NCBI GenBank assembly: GCA_016302095.1
Contig: JAEDOE010000063.1
Coordinates: 1-6,668 of the forward strand
From: Anaerovibrio sp.
Lineage (GTDB): Bacteria; Bacillota; Negativicutes; Selenomonadales; Selenomonadaceae
Reading direction: 5' to 3'
Length of the DNA: 6,668 nucleotides
This document shows, piece after piece, positions 6,314-6,668 of the stretch. Position numbers and translations under genes: made by a program. Under the pieces are notes generated by a model. The model made no database searches. It had not been told where the DNA came from and was given only the letters and a program-made list of their open reading frames with translations. Position 1 is the stretch's first letter. Every line of letters begins with the position of its first letter.

Positions 6314-6668
6314 ATGGCAAGACCGAGAAGATGCAGGCGTGTGTGCGCGGAGCCGGTATATGGCAGCTTTTGCCCGGCAGGGAATGCTGCCAATGGCGAA
6401 GTCATGCTGACTTTGGATGAGTATGAGGCAATACGCCTGATCGACCTGGAAAAGCTGACACATGCCCAGTGCGCGGTGCAGATGGATATTTCCCGTACTA
6501 CCGTGACGGAGATTTATGAGCTGGCACGCACCAAGCTTGCTGATGTGATTGTCAATGGCAAAAGCCTTTTCATTGCCGGGGGGGATTACCGCCTGTGTGA
6601 TGGCTCTGCCCTTGCTTCCGGCTGTTGTCACCAGCGTTGCAGGAAATTTTATGCGGGCAGTGAAAGCC
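6314..6668 (+). CDS. DUF134 (UPF0251) family Cys-rich HTH protein, 3' end missing
   Basis: The frame is open from ATG 6314 to the window end, giving 118 codons plus one base. GGAGG at 6303-6307, 6 bases before the ATG, is a strong ribosome binding site. The product opens with MARPRRCRRVC and continues with LTLDEYEAIRLIDLEKLT (about 32-49). It then has a helix-turn-helix of the sigma-70 region 4 type (about 49-80, with ISRTTVTEIYELAR) and the closing block FIAGGDYRLC. This order is the DUF134/UPF0251 pattern. Cysteines at 7, 11, 20, 54, 95, 104, 105 and 109 could bind metal or an Fe-S cluster, but this is inference. Some family members carry or neighbour a dinitrogenase iron-molybdenum cofactor-type domain, so the missing part could contain one. 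The cellular role is not established; a DNA-binding regulator is the usual suggestion. It seems unconnected with the phosphorelay genes. Confidence 0.88.
   Translation, partial: MARPRRCRRVCAEPVYGSFCPAGNAANGEVMLTLDEYEAIRLIDLEKLTHAQCAVQMDISRTTVTEIYELARTKLADVIVNGKSLFIAGGDYRLCDGSALASGCCHQRCRKFYAGSES

Overview
The window carries a signal-transduction locus that appears to connect an extracytoplasmic solute sensor to cyclic-di-GMP turnover, followed by the start of an unrelated regulatory gene. All genes lie on the + strand. The likely host is an anaerobic member of the Bacillota. The short HPt family, the hybrid-kinase/HD-GYP gene set and the DUF134 gene fit Negativicutes (Selenomonas-like) best, but Lachnospiraceae-type clostridia cannot be excluded. 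No rRNA or taxonomic marker is present, so this placement is an inference. Base composition and codon use look even throughout, and I see no insertion sequence, phage gene, tRNA or CRISPR array.

Layout: (1) 1-1044, the 3' part of a response regulator with a receiver domain and an HD-GYP c-di-GMP phosphodiesterase domain; its start is outside the window. (2) 1045-1181, a spacer containing what looks like the surviving 3' tip of a lost paralogue of the next gene. (3) 1182-3053, a lipoprotein joining a family-1 ABC-type solute-binding domain to a 5'-nucleotidase C-terminal domain, without the catalytic metallophosphatase domain. (4) 3096-5729, a membrane hybrid histidine kinase with an extracytoplasmic sensor domain and two receiver domains. 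(5) 5730-5823, a spacer with a tandem repeat and a near-consensus sigma-70 promoter. (6) 5824-6168, a stand-alone HPt phosphotransfer protein. (7) 6207-6233, a strong intrinsic terminator. (8) 6244-6313, a promoter with an imperfect inverted repeat over its -10 element. (9) 6314-6668, the 5' part of a DUF134 (UPF0251) Cys-rich HTH protein that runs off the end.

Working model (inference): the lipoprotein binds a ligand outside the cytoplasmic membrane and presents it to the kinase sensor domain. The kinase autophosphorylates on His374 and passes phosphate to Asp666 and/or Asp807, then to His60 of the HPt protein, then to Asp48 of the HD-GYP regulator, changing c-di-GMP hydrolysis. No ABC permease or ATPase gene is visible beside the binding protein, which favours a sensing role over transport. 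No DNA-binding output domain is present in the phosphorelay genes seen here.
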